A DNA stretch of 64,000 bases from Antedon mediterranea (GCF_964355755.1 NC_092673.1:2423001-2487000); one strand, 5' to 3'; shown: positions 25,901 to 40,900, counted from the stretch's first letter. Notes: generated by a model from the letters alone, not told the origin. A program made the numbers and translations.

Positions 25901-28900
25901 AACCGACTGAGCATGATCACAGACCATTTGTGAGTTGTGATAGCTTTTGTAAACGTTCCAAATTTAACAGATGTTAAAGCTATAATAAAATTAACATCTA
26001 TTCAATTTCTTATTTATAAGTAAACAACATCATATTTTTGCTTTCTTTTTTATTGTAATTTTCAATGTCATTTGTAGTTTTTTGTGCGTAATTTTTTAAA
26101 CGTAATTTATTGTAAATAAGGACTTCTATTTTTGTACAGCGCTTTGGTCTCTGAGAAATATATAAATCACTATAATAAATAATATACCAAGTACAGAGAC
26201 ATGAGTAAAGAATATAAAATTATAATGTTATATTTTGCATTTTTTGTACTGAAAAAAAGTGTAAACTGGATAAAACCCCTAAACTGAATTCATATAATTA
26301 TAAGAAAACTAATATAAATATATAACAATAACATTCAAATATTAATAAAACATTCAGTTTACTGATGCAGTACTTTATAATGCACATTCACACAAGACAG
26401 ATAGTAATAAAATGAAATAAAACTGAAATTTAATATATAAATATAAAATAATAATCATTCTCAAGTTACTTTTTGTATAATAAAATGTATAGAAATAAAG
26501 TATTTTTATATAGTGTTAAAATGAATAAACATTTAAAGATTGAATTTCTTTTTAAATTGGGAGACATGAATAACAACATACTACAAAATCTGTGTATTTC
26601 CATAAATCAAATTGTGTTTTTTTTTGTCAAAGTTTGTCAATATTTGCTATACGACTGAAATGATTGAATGTTTAGACCTTTCGTTAATTTATAAATTGTT
26701 TCTTATTTTAATTTATTATTTGTTCAAATGTCATACACCCACTTCTAATTATAGTCAAGCAATCTTGCGTACGCTTGTAAGCTAATCTTTTCAGCAATGT
26801 ATCAGTGTAAACATATGTTTAGGTTTGCTTAAAAGAATATGTTTAGTGCACCAGTGGTTCTAAGTATTGATCAGTGTAAACACATGTTATATTTGGTTTA
26901 AACACTTAATTTTAAAGAATGAATATTCTGAGGTTTAAACTAAAAAATGTGCCTAATAATTGGTGAGGTAAAATTGAACATTATGTGGGTTTAGATTAAA
27001 TTTGATTATATAAATCTATTAGTTTATACTCATCAGCCATGGTACTCTTTTTGTGAGGATACTTTTTTAAGAAAGGTTACATAACTTTTGGGTGCTTTTA
27101 TAACTATGCCTTCTGTTTGTTAACATCTTTGATTGGCTAATTTGTTTTATTATGTCATTTTGTGACTTGTATATCTTATCCTTTGTTACAATTCTCTTCA
27201 CCTGATGATGGGCTATGCCTGAAACACGTCCTGTTAATAAATTTATATTGAAGTAGTTTTTTTTGTTTGATTTTGATTTTTTCTTCTACCCTGCCTATGC
27301 AGTTCTTTGATATATACATAATACTGTAACTGGATGATATGTTGTGAACAATACAAATATAAAAAATTGTCAATAATGGTCAACTTACTTGGTTCCGGAA
27401 GTCTTGCTGGGCCACTATCGATACTCCCACCATAGCCGGGATCTCTACAATTAGGAGGTCCCCACTCACTATCACAATGGCAGTTGTTATTACTGTTACA
27501 CACCTACAGGTGGATCATATATGGAATGTTTACTAAGTATAGTAGCTATACACACAATATAGATTTACTTGAAATTGTATGTTCAAATTTTAATAAAGTT
27601 CATTAATTAAAGATGTATTTGAAGATGAATGAAGATTAATAGATCATTTTGTAGTTTTATCACAGAAGAAACTTATAAAATGACAAAATAAACGGATAAA
27701 TTCAACCAAAAACCCACAAGTTGGCAGCCAATTTGACTATTTTTTGCTTTAAATTACAGTTTTTTTAGAATCCGATCCAATTTTTGGTCAAAGTGAATAG
27801 CTATTACATGACATTAAAATGGCATATTCAACAATACATCTTTAAACCTAATTAACTGTGAATGTTTAAATTATCAAATTGATGTGTTAATTTGAATATA
27901 TTTATTTATATGATATGTATTTACCCCACGTCCATAGCAATTTTTATTGCACGGTTTGATTCCAAGGTCAGTTAGGTTCTTGCACTGGAAATTACTGCAA
28001 ATCTGTAGATAAAATACACATATACAAATTAAGAAATTGGTTGAAATACGTTGATTTTCTGTCAATTTATACAGAGTAACATAAATAATAATAAGTAACA
28101 AAGCTGTTTGGCCATACCAAAAATAACAGAAACAATAAGAAGAATACTGTCTTCGCAATACAGAAGAGGTCATTGCAGATGTTCTGCTGTGGCAGACAAA
28201 ACATAGACTTGCAAAACAAGGAGACAGATACTGGTATGCAGAGAGAAGAACTGGCTGTCACAATGGCAGATAGGAAGTTATGGAGGAATCTAGTCATATA
28301 AGTTTGGGTATGTCCCGGAACAAGTAAGTAATATAACTAATTGAAAGAATCAGAAGACTTAACTTTCCCAACCAGTTCATTTTTCTTATAGAATAGGCTT
28401 CATCAAGACACTGAGCTCGCCTTACCAAGATAGGAACACGTAACAGTCCTTTGATCTTATGTCTAGCAGCGACAAATACCAACAGTACTGTACTGTCGCA
28501 GCCAGAGATAAACCCTTTGATCAGCGAAGCTCAGTATCCTGTTGTTAGATAGCCTTGACTTCATTAAGACATTTGCAAGCAGACCTTTTTTCGCTAAGCA
28601 TGTTTGATAAATTTGACTCAAGTTCCTAAATTTGTTTCATAATAATAATATAACCTGCATTGTACTCACTGAATTAGGACCGCACGGTGCTCCATCGACA
28701 ACGAGCCCGGGGTCAGGAACATCTTCGCCAAAATCAACTGATGCTACTTTACATTCGTGTTGGTTGAAGTTTTCATCGTACGTATTCAGAACCTGTGATC
28801 GCACCAATGAGCCGATGATTGGGTAGGTAGGACCGCCCTCACAGAATAGCTTTCCACACATGATATCTCTGTACAAAGCAAGAAAATTACCTTTTGTATT

Positions 28901-31900
28901 TTGAACTTTATTTTGTTCAGTGAAAATAATTTTTTTTAAATTTTTAGTAATGACTGAAATAACTTTCTGCAAATGTAAGTTTTTAAATATTTTTTTTATG
29001 AATGAAATGTTTGATAAGATGAAATATTAATATAATTGTATCACATATTAAAACCGAGTAGAACTCCTATTAAGACACAGCTTCCGGACCTAAAAAAGTC
29101 ACCTCTTAATGTGCGTCACCTGAATAGTGGTTTACTGTAGTTTTAAATCATACTCGTCACTCGTTTTACAGAAACATGTCCCCTTCATAGGATTGTCCAA
29201 AAGGGGTTCTACAAAATATTCATAAATTTACGCACTATATAATAATTTTCATGCACACCAGTAGCATGCAGAAGTCATCAATTAACTACTTTCTACACTA
29301 TTTATGTAACAAATAAAATCACATCAAACAAATCAAAGATGGCGATGAAAGATCGTATTAGTTGTAAATGTAATTTCAGTCATTAATTTTATGAATATTC
29401 ATATATACATAAATTAATAACCACCAGTCATTAAAATGAATTCAAACATATGTTAATGGTAAACACACTTGAACAAGAATTGATGTGATATGATTTTTGC
29501 ATCTATAAATGTACTGATTTTGAATAATTTTTCTGTTTCGCGAAAATAAATATGGCAACTATTTTAATTTAAGTCTTTTTTTGCATGCAACAATTTTATA
29601 TAACATGCATCTATTGCTACATAATCTAAAGCATTCAATGGTCTAATACAGTGCTATATGCACTCGGTGTATAATATACAAATAATGAATGTTTATGAGT
29701 GCAATGGTACAAATAATGGCACGAGGTGAATGATGAAAGGTTATATCAACTCGGCTTTGCCTCGTTGATATAACCTTTCATCATTCACCTCGTGCCATTA
29801 TTTGTACCATTACACGAATACAAAACATTCATTATTTGTTTTATATAACATCTAAATAACAAACAAAAATGTTTCAAAAAGTACTATTTAACGATCGTTG
29901 AATAGTGCGTACTATTGCACGCCATGTGACCCACATTCGTCCAATCAAATGACAGGAATTTATATAGGTGTTATATAATATGCATTATTTAACAAAAAAA
30001 CAATATGCACACATATGCTTAATGCATGGTTTTATTTAAAAAGGAATTTTAAATTTCGGGAAGGAAACCAAAGAATATCAAAACGAGTAGAGCATTTAAA
30101 ATCACACGCTCACAAACCAGTCAATGTTCTGATAGTACCTGTATCTGTGTAATTTATTGTTATTTGTACTGTAATGTATTTAGTAGTATAATCCTATATT
30201 TTCATACAGAGCCCCTAGTACTATATTCTGTGATATACTGTAGTTGTGTATTACCATAGATATGGTATGGTATTACATAGATTGGTATCACATAGATTGG
30301 TATTACATTATTTAGTATTGGTATTTACATAGATTGGTATTACATAGATTGGTATTACATAGATTGGTATTACATTATTTAGTATTGGTATTTACATAGA
30401 TTGGTATTACATAGATTGGTATTACATAGATTGGTATTACATAGATTGGTATTACATAGATTGGTATTACATTATTTAGTATTGGTTTATTTAGTATTGG
30501 TATTACATAGATTGGTATTACATAGATTGGTATTACATTATTTAGTATTGGTATTTACATAGATTGGTATTACATAGATTGGTATTACATAGATTGGTAT
30601 TACATAGATTGGTATTACATAGATTGGTATTACATAGATTGGTATTACATTATTTAGTATTGGTTTATTTAGTATTGGTATTACATAGATTGGTATTACA
30701 TAGATTGGTATTACATAGATTGGTATTACATAGATTGGTATTACATAGATTGGTATTACATAGATTGGTATTACATAGATTGGTATTACATTATTTAGTA
30801 TTGGTTTATTTAGTATTGGTATTTACATAGATTGGTATTACATAGATTGGTATTACATTATTTAGTATTGGTATTTACATAGATTGGTATTTACATAGAT
30901 TGGTATTACATAGATTGGTATTACATAGATTGGTATTACATAGATTGGTATTACATACATAGATTGGTTTGTATATTAACATAAGCAAACTTTAGTTATG
31001 CTCTATCGGTTCACTAACCTTTGGTATAGTGACATCATGGAGCTTTAAATTAACTTCATTCATTTGATTTTTAAATGACTATGACACACAGTATAACAAT
31101 GAGTATATTGCATGACTATTTTTGTTTTAAACAGAACAAGAATTAACAAATAGCTGAAATACTACATGGAAATAGGGTTATATAGTCTGCCTTAGAGGGA
31201 GGGTTAGATGTTAAGGTCCATGATCAATTGATGTTAAGGAGAAATTTGACGATGTTGAGAACAATTTGATGAAATCAAGTGTTTCTTTCCATATATAATA
31301 CCCTATAGATGTTTTATTGAGATTATGTCATGCATGAATGAATTTCCAAGTAGTCCACAAATACATATATAAATTAAAATTTGGAATACAAATTTATTCC
31401 AAGTGTCAAATCTATAGCTACTCTATCAACAACACAAACGCTGAATTTTTTTCCTTTTCATTAATTTAAAAGTAATGACTTAATATTAAAACCGCTTTAA
31501 AAAACCTACCAATGAAATGAAAGACTTCATTTTAAACATGTTTAAAATGTTTACCACTAATCAAGATTCTGAATTAGCAATTAAACCATGAATAATCTCA
31601 GTACATGACATTTACCTGAACTAATGACTCATAACGTTGATATAGGAAGAGTTGGAGACATACCAACGACAAATATGGGTTTTTTATTAGATGGAATATT
31701 CCTGTACACGTGTGTATAAACAAGGGCTCACAAAATAATCCGTAGCGAGAGATTATAAACAGATGACACAAAGTTATTGCAGGGGAATTGGGGTTGGTAG
31801 TAAAAATTGAAAATTACAGCCTCATGCTGGCTAGGGCCCTGCATATGCAATTAATATTACATTGCAACATTTTCTAGGAGTAGATTTGTGTTGAGAATTG

Positions 31901-34900
31901 ATTATTTATTGGTCTAGCAGTCTCAATACAAAGCACAGTTAAGATTGGCTAGGAGCGTAAAAGGAAACAAGAGTCATAGATTAATGTTTGGATTTCTATA
32001 CTTAGATAAGTGGAAGGTTGTCGACTGGACATATTTTTAAAATTAGTGAATATATTATTAAAGTTGATTAATAAATCTGACAAAAATACAACCTATTAAA
32101 ACATTCAGTGTTATTGTAATATGTGCTTTATTTGAGACAATATTATAATATTAATATTATCCACAAAAATTAGAAAACTAATACTGTTGTATTCAATATA
32201 TTTCTTTGAAGCGAATCGTCTAATAGTGGATTGTTAGGGAGAGAAAGCAACAAAAGCCGACACATAAAAGCGTTGTATACAGGATGATTAGAATCGGTGG
32301 TGGCGCTATTCATCTACAAAAGCCGAGAATTCTTCACAACTTACTTTTGGGCACATCTCACAATTACATCCCCTTTTATTCCACAATTGGCATTATCAAT
32401 TCCATCTTTATTATTTTCAAAGCATTGATATATACCAGCTGTCGATTCTGCACAATATATAAATAATGGTAAAAAATCAACATTTTTAATATTCACATAT
32501 ATTTATACAGTCAACTCCATCAAAACCGGAAACCTTTGATGAATTTTAATCGAATGAATTCTGAAGCTCTGTCTACACTATCAAACTTAATGCGACAAAA
32601 AAATGTGATATATGGACATGATGATGTCTACCATATTTGGGGATATCACGCCACCATAAATGGGCACATCACAATTTTGTTGTCAACCTAGTTTGATAGT
32701 GCATACAGAACCTAAACCATGTTACTAGGAAACAATGCATTATGGGAAGTCCAAATAATTCCAGTTTTCACAGAGTTGACTGTATATCAACTGTTTCTTC
32801 CCTATCCTAGACTTACTTTTTAGCACATTTAATGTATGTTTCGTCGTCGCCGTTTTTCACTGCACCACAATTTCCTCGAAATAATCCATTTGTATTGAAA
32901 TCATAGCATTTGTAATATGCTTGTTTTGATACTGTAAGGTAGGCAGGCATTTGTTTAAATAAACAGTAGTCAATAAATAGTATTAAAAAAGACGTCATAC
33001 ACAGCTTACAATGATAATAATTGTATTATAACATAAGCTTACAATGATAAAAATTGTATTATAACATACGAATAATAATAAACCAAAATTGAGCCTACAA
33101 AAAAGTTTTTTAGGCTAAAAAAAAAAGGAAATAATTGAAAAATGGTTTTCTTTGATAAAGAAAAATATAGTTAACACAATATCCTATTAAACAAGAATAA
33201 CCAAAAAAATCTAGATTGCTAACAAATCGAACTTTGAACTTTGAGAAGCACACTCCTATCTGCCGTGTTTATCAAGCAGAAGGTGCCGGGTTCGAATCTC
33301 TGTTGAGGTGACTTTTTTTCATTCTCAAAGATTTCCTCATCTTATCGTTTCAAATAAATTATTAAAATTTTCAGTATATTGCTGGGCAGTTTAGAATTAA
33401 TGTTCTATGCCTAATGTGTTTATATATATTTATATAAATGTGGGTTAAATGTGACTCACCGTCTCCCCATAAGGTCTTACACATGTTGTTATATGTGATA
33501 CATTGGCCATCATAACATGTAGCATCCTTCTGGTTCATGCAGCTATCACCATTCTGTATGTAGACATTCGATGGACACTGCAACACACAAAACATTTACT
33601 AAGTATGGCACATATTCAAGTGAAGCTGGGAGACCTCGCATACATATAATAGGAAGCTTTCAATTTCTGACGATTGTTTGTTATTGTGTCATTGAGCATT
33701 TCTCAAAGTCCCAGCTTGCAAACAATGAATTAAAATGACATAACTAGTACATACTAGGACCCTTAAGCATCAAACATTTTTGTGCACATTTGTCTATATA
33801 CGAACAGCATGACTTAACATCCCATTCGAAGGACGAGGCAAGAGTAAAAGATGCTACAAAAACAATTACTTACATCTTCCGATTTACCCGTACAATATTC
33901 CGGCAGGTCACACTCGTTGACCTGTGGTCGACAGAGTTCTGCAGGTGGTTTAATCTGACAGTTGTCGCAGCATTCTCCAATAGCGCATGTAGCGTTTTCA
34001 TGAAGCATACAGATCTCTGGTACGCAGCAAGGGTTGTTACAGTACTAAATGAAAAATATTTCTTTAAGCCAATATGCCTAAATATGGTAATTATATGACA
34101 TCATCATGTCAATGTATGGGCACATCACATTTTATTTTCACTTAAAATTTAATAGTGTAGACATAGCTTTAAAGGAGCTTTTAAAAGAATGGAAAAATAG
34201 TGCACTATCAAGGGAATTTAATTTGTATACTAAATACTTTTAATGTTTTTGCTTATCTCTTAAAATATAGGAATGTATATGTGTTTGACTGATTGATAAA
34301 AGAAGGGTTGGATGTTCCAGAAAATGCTGAGATATGTGCAGAGACATTCACCATGGAAAGAGGAAGCCAAGGATGGAGTTGCCTGACATGAGGAAGAAAA
34401 TAAAGTGAGAGGTTTATGGATGGTAGAGGAAAAAGAGAAAACAAATATTAACTTAACAAATAATTCTATCATACCTCAACGGAACCACAATCACACTCCT
34501 CTCCCTTCTCCACATAGCCATTTCCACAGATTGGTCCATCAAAGATTTCCTTAGGATAGTTGAAGAGGCAAGAGGCTAGGCCCTTCCCTAGGGAAGTCTT
34601 GAGGTATTCCTTAGTACACTCTGACCAAACAGTAGGAGGCACTGATCTGTAAATTAGATCACACGTTTTTGTTACAAGTAAACCACTCAATCTATCAGTG
34701 TAAAAAACCTTTCAATTTCATTTTTGGGCCTTCTTTTTAATGTGTGGCAGTGCACTCACTTCCAAAATGCCTTCGAATTGTGCCATTTACATGCAATATG
34801 TTGGTGAAATGCATGATGGGATAACTTAACGTCACCAGTATGAATTTTGTATATTCATTTTAAAAGCATCAGTTTTCCCAATGCTAGTGGTTCATAAGCA

Positions 34901-37900
34901 TGAGCACAACCCACATATTATAATTCAGTTATTATTTTATATTTGTGATACTTGTTAAAAATAAAGTTTTTTATGTGACTAATAAAACTGTAAAGAAGAC
35001 ATTTAATTACATGAAAATAGAAAATGTAAAAACATATAAACATTTAACTGAACATTTCTACAATAAAATTAACAATTAAAATAGCAGTAAAATGTATTAT
35101 ATAGCCTGTAGCAAAGCAGGTTTTGCCTAAAACATGATAAAAACAAATTAACGGTCACATTCCTCTTAACTTGTAATACACATGGTGCAACCTTGTACAC
35201 ACTCAAGATAACCCTTTAATTTTAGGTAGAATTCCATAAGTTATGTGGATCGGGTCAAAGGTTAAACAAACCAATAAAAACAAGGGACCCAATTGGATAG
35301 ACGGGTAGGCTGTAGTGAGTTAAAATCAAATTAAAAAAATGATAACTGTTATTATTTTAGAAGAAATGTTAAAGAAGGGATTTAGGAAAATGTTATTAGA
35401 GTAATAAATAATTAACTAATTTAATGAGATACAATAGTGTTATACAATAAGTAGACTTAAAATGCACTAGTAATAGAATAGAAAACAAAACACAAAACTA
35501 AATATAGTACAGGATTTACAGTGAATGTGACAGGGACAGGAGAAACTAATTATATTAATAGTATTAATACTGTTAATAAAGAGAGGTTAAAAATTAAAAC
35601 ATGACCTTTTTAAACTGGATCTCATGCATACATAATTTTTAATATAATTTCCATTGGGAAATAAATATATGATTCCCTATTTTGTCAGATTATGGTCAAA
35701 TAATAATCTTTGTCAAACAAACAAGGAGAATTTTAACATTACTGCCTATGAACCGTTTAGCCCCAAAGGTGTCCCTTTAATAGAGGTATGTATGTTGGTT
35801 TTTAAATATGATTTTCATTCTAATACATAGCTTTAAATATTTGCCACTCCTATATGTATATCTTGAAAACAAAAGGGCTGGAGTATAAGATAAAACACAA
35901 CATAAACAAAAACACGCTATTGTATTAATACTAAAGAAAAACAACGGAAAGAAGCGGAACACCAAACAGGGAAGTTTTAACAGGCAGATGTTAGTCAGCC
36001 CTTACCCCGCCGAGGGTCCCATGACACACCCCGTGGGTGCGTCACACTGGCACCCAGAAGCATCATGGTAGAACCCTAGGTTGTGCCCCATTTCATGAGA
36101 CATGGTTGATGCTACGCCTGCTGGGTCGGTGGCGTGGTCCTGTGAAATACATACAGTAATGTTATGCGTTAAGTTTAGTAGTAAGTATTATTATTTTAAT
36201 ATCTAATAAACAATTGTGATGAATTGCACTTCCTTCCGCTAGAATCTGAATCATTTCAGACTTGCAATCTTTAAATATAAAAATTGCTTTTAAACACAAA
36301 GTGTAATTTATTTCCATTTCAATTTGTTTGGGCAATATTGTCACGTGCCCATGTATGGAAGTGATATACCCAAATATGGTAGTGATATGACATCATTATG
36401 TTAATATATGGGCACATCACATTTTCATATAAAGTTTGATAGTGTAGACAGAGCTTTAGCCAACCAAGTAGACATAGTCATAGAACAATTCTGGTAGGAA
36501 ATTACGATCCATTACAATTGTTTATTTCAGTAATCTAAAAGCCTTACGATGCCACTGGTCCCATGATACAATCAATATTTTCAGCTTCCTCTGCACATTC
36601 ACATGTTGCTTCATCGTGATAAAAGCCCAGATTATGACCCATCTCGTGGCACATAGTGGAAGCTACGCCTGCTGCCTCCTCAGAGTGGTCCTAGTGGTCG
36701 TTATGGTGCAAAAGACCGCAGAGTATGGTAACATTTTGATATGTAATTGTTATACAACAGTTACGTTACAGAATACATTAAAATAGGCAATTATGTAGTC
36801 AATGCTTGTGACAGAATAAAGAAGATATGATGATGTCATTGATGATGTTAATGATGATGATGATGTCAATGATGATGTCAATGATGATGATGAAAGAGGA
36901 AGATGGCGATGATGATGATGTCAATGATGATGATGTCAATGATGATGATGATGTCAATGATGATAATGAAAGAGGAAGATGGCAATGGTGATTTAAATGA
37001 TGTTTTACTGTAAATATGAACACACTCAAGACACCAATCGTAATGCTGATGATGAAAATAATAAATAATGGGATGATGACAAGAGAAAGATGATGATGAT
37101 TAAAATGATAGTACTGTAAACATGAACACATACAATTTTGATGATGAAAATAATAATGATGATAATGATGATAAAAGAGGAAAATGATGATGATGACGAA
37201 AGAGGAAAATGATGATAAAAAAAGGAAAATGATGATGATGATGATGAAAGAGGAAAATGATGATGATGATGATGATGAAAGAGGAAAATGATGATGATGA
37301 TGATGATGAAAGAGGAATGGTGATGATGATGAAAGAGGAATGGTGATGAATAAAGTAATGACGAGGATAATGATGATGAAAGAGGAAAATGATGATGATG
37401 AAAGAGGAATGGTGATGAATAAAGTAATGACGAGGATAATGATGATGAAAGAGGAAAATGATGATGATGATGATGATGAATAAAGTAATGACGAGGATAA
37501 TGATGATGAAAGAGGAAAACTGTGATGATTAAAGAGGAATGGTGATGAATAAATGATGAGGAAAATGATGATGAAAGAGGAAAATGATGATGAAAGAGGA
37601 AAATGATGATGATGATGATGAAAGAGGAATGGTGATGAATAAAGTAATGACGAGGATAATAATGAGGATGAAAGAGGAAAATGATGATGATGAAAGAAGT
37701 GATGTTAATGATATACACCCTAAAACATACCTCATTGACTCCAGCTGACTTTGCTATAGAACACATTGAACCAAGGGACGCCATACCAACAGTACTACCC
37801 TCAAATGTTCGGCCACTATAAAGACAAAAATAATATATAATATTATCAAGTGTTTAAATCCTAAAACACACCTTGACTATTGGGTTTAATATTTTGTAGA

Positions 37901-40900
37901 AAAAAAATATTCTGATTTTTCATAAAGAATAATATAGAATTACTGTACAGTCAAATCTTGAAAAATTACAAACGCTCCCAAAACCAGATTTTTTTTTCTT
38001 TTTACCACAAAAAAAATGGCATACCAGAATTTGTGGAAAAACCAGACAACTCAGCCCTAGGATGCCTGGTATTGAGTTCAATGTATAATTGTTATTATAT
38101 CATTTGGTGGTTAGGGAGTGGAGTATGGTAGAATGAAAAATTATCAATTTCAAAGAAACAAATGAAGACTTGTACAAGAACAAATACATTGATCACATAC
38201 GTCATAAATTGAGCGTTATCATTCGGATGTTTTAAGTTATCTTTTCTCCACGCCTGAAATGCTCCCATCGTTTTAGCTGCATCTTCGTCAAAGATTATCT
38301 GATCTCCTTCGTTCCACACTGTGACGCTGGTGAGAGCAACTCGTATATTCAATGGCTTATACGTCTGTAAAATCAATTTGAAATAACACAGGATGTTCAG
38401 GAAAAGTAATACAAAAATATGCATATAAAAGTCAAATGAACAAGCTAATATTAACATGTGTAATTTCAATAACTACCCTGGAGACATATACTCTGGTATT
38501 AAAAACTACATTACATTTAAAAAGGGGAGTGCACAGTACTGTAGGCTGAAATTATTTATCTCATGCATACTCTAATCTCTTGGTGCCTATATAATATATT
38601 AACTGCATATTTTTTTCGCAAGTATTGTCAATGTACTTAGTATAAAGTACAAATTATGTCAGAGTAGGGCAAAACATCTGACCAATTACGGAAAATAAAG
38701 TTTGAAATATTGAATCATAATTGTTTACTTCACGTTTAAAAAAATATCTTATAATATCTATTCGCAATATGTGGGAATAGAAGATATTAAAAATAAGTCG
38801 GGATGGTTAAATAACAATTAGTAATTCTAATTAATTAATTAAAAATTATTATATTATTTTAAAAAAAGTATAAAGCAAGTCATCCTAAGGTCACTCATAA
38901 GCGTTGGTCTTTAGAGGCCAAGAAAATGTAAAACTATTAAACCATCAGGTTAGGCAACTTACAACATCCATTATGTTGGCAACTTTCTTACACCGTTCCT
39001 CTGTGCTCTGAACACTTCCCAGGGAAGTGAACTACAGGATAAAAAACAGACATTTACAGTTAGATTCAATCAATTTTACCTTATAAGGAATTTCATATAC
39101 TTTCTAAATAAGTTTTCTCTTTGTGTCATACTCATGTTGGGTTTCTCTTTCAAATTAAGAAACAAAAGAAGAAGCACTTTCTAATAATAATTCTGTTTTT
39201 CTTCATGTAGTATTAATGAAAGCTTATCCCGTTTGTAAATTATATTCATTGTTTGCCACTTATATATAAGCTTAGAATAAACAGAACGACTCAAGTAGGA
39301 CTTGTTTAATACACTGATGCATATTTGCATGTTGTTGAACAATATTTAACATCTGTAGGTAGACAATACGATACTATCATCAAACCACATAATTATTAAG
39401 TTCATTAAGAAAAGATGAGTACTTCAGGATTTGATTTTGTAAGCATTCTCACTACAGAATATCACCGTATGATTGATATATGCTAAGCATAGAAGACAAA
39501 AGGTAGTTTATGCACTTCATGTCATTAGCATCAAACAAATAGAAACGACTAATAAGACAGACTTGCTAACTGTCCAACCTCTATTAAAGCTCTGTCTACA
39601 CTATCAAACTTTATGTGACCAAAAAAATGTGATGTGCCCATATGGACATGATGATGTCATATTACTACCATATTTGGGCACATCACACTTTTTTCATCAA
39701 ACTAGTTTGATACTGATAGTGTCTTCTGAATTCAAAAATTTATAGTACCTCTGCATTATCAGCAACTATTGCAAGTTCAATAAACTTTGTCTCAGTAAAT
39801 GCATCTCTTTTCTGGCGACGAGGTAGCGTTTGTAGTATTTCTAGATGTTCTTCATGTTCTGGACGTTTAAATATCTCAGTATCATCTGAAAAAAACACAA
39901 ACAATGATCTTTATCTATTTTTTAAATTTATAATTTAATGACATGCTTCATTAATTTAAAAATTAATTTCACACGATTTAAAAAGTACACAACTTAACCA
40001 ATTTCCTCTAATTTTACGATGACAAAGAATAGTTGATTGAGAAAGAGGATAAAGTCAAATAAAATGATGGCAAAAAAATGCAAAGAGAAAAAAACAACAG
40101 CCAGAAAAGACAGGTTATTACCCCACATGCAAATGCCTAATCAGCTATCTCCATTAATATTCAAATATTCATAACATTATTTACCAATAAATTTCTTCTT
40201 TAATTGAACATCTTCTGGTTTGTAAATTAGATGATCAGTTGTCGAATCCTTGAACGGCTCAATATAAAATGTCTCAAAATCAACAACAAATATACCACTA
40301 TGGGAAAAAAAAACTTGATATTAGAAGTATTTGAGGATTTGATAGCTTTTACCAAGACTCATGTTACCTGAGGACAAGACTGCTATAGGTTTAACTGTAC
40401 TATGTCATGAATTAAAAAAATTATATGTTGTAAGCCGTTCAACGCAACGCAAACACAACGCAATGACAACGTGTTGAATGCGTTGGGATTTTTGCAATAA
40501 TTCTGTCCTGTAGTGTACTTTAAAACTGGGGGCAAGAAACACAAGGGCCAAGAAACACAAGGGCCTAGCTGGGCCTCAAAATTGTAAAATGATTATTACT
40601 TATTACATACAGATTATTTTTGGTTATTTATTCCAATATTACGACAGTTACTTAAAATATAAATATTAACATGATAGTGAAATACAAAAAAAACCACTCG
40701 TACCTCAAAAAGTAAATGCTGTCTGAATGCTAATGTAACAAATACATTAACATTACAGCATAGAATAACATTAGCAAATGTTATTAGCATACCTTATTCC
40801 TGAACATGTATCTATAGCAACAGTTGATGAATTGCTGTCTCGTACAGTACCATGATAATAACAGTGATGCTGAAAAATATATATATATAAATAAGTTAAA

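Larger units (their letters stand above)
24852..27388 (-). other. ADAM intron, A+T-rich
   Basis: No exon or named repeat except the Penelope-like fragment at its upstream end (27165-27320). Short frames such as 26473-26658 look random. Confidence 0.6.
28869..32816 (-). other. ADAM intron with hairpin and minisatellite
   Basis: Contains the foldback element at 29667-29847, the 15-bp minisatellite at 30270-30970 and a nested MITE pair at 32506-32785. No coding exon seen on either strand. Confidence 0.65.

Noticed and set aside
30564..30830. 88-codon Leu/Val/His repeat frame
   Set aside because: Translation of the 15-bp minisatellite; no gene signals.
37026..37784. 252-codon His/Ser/Phe/Ile-rich minus-strand frame
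   Set aside because: Translation of the GAT/GAAAGAGG minisatellite running into the real ADAM exon 37731-37815; only the last part is coding.
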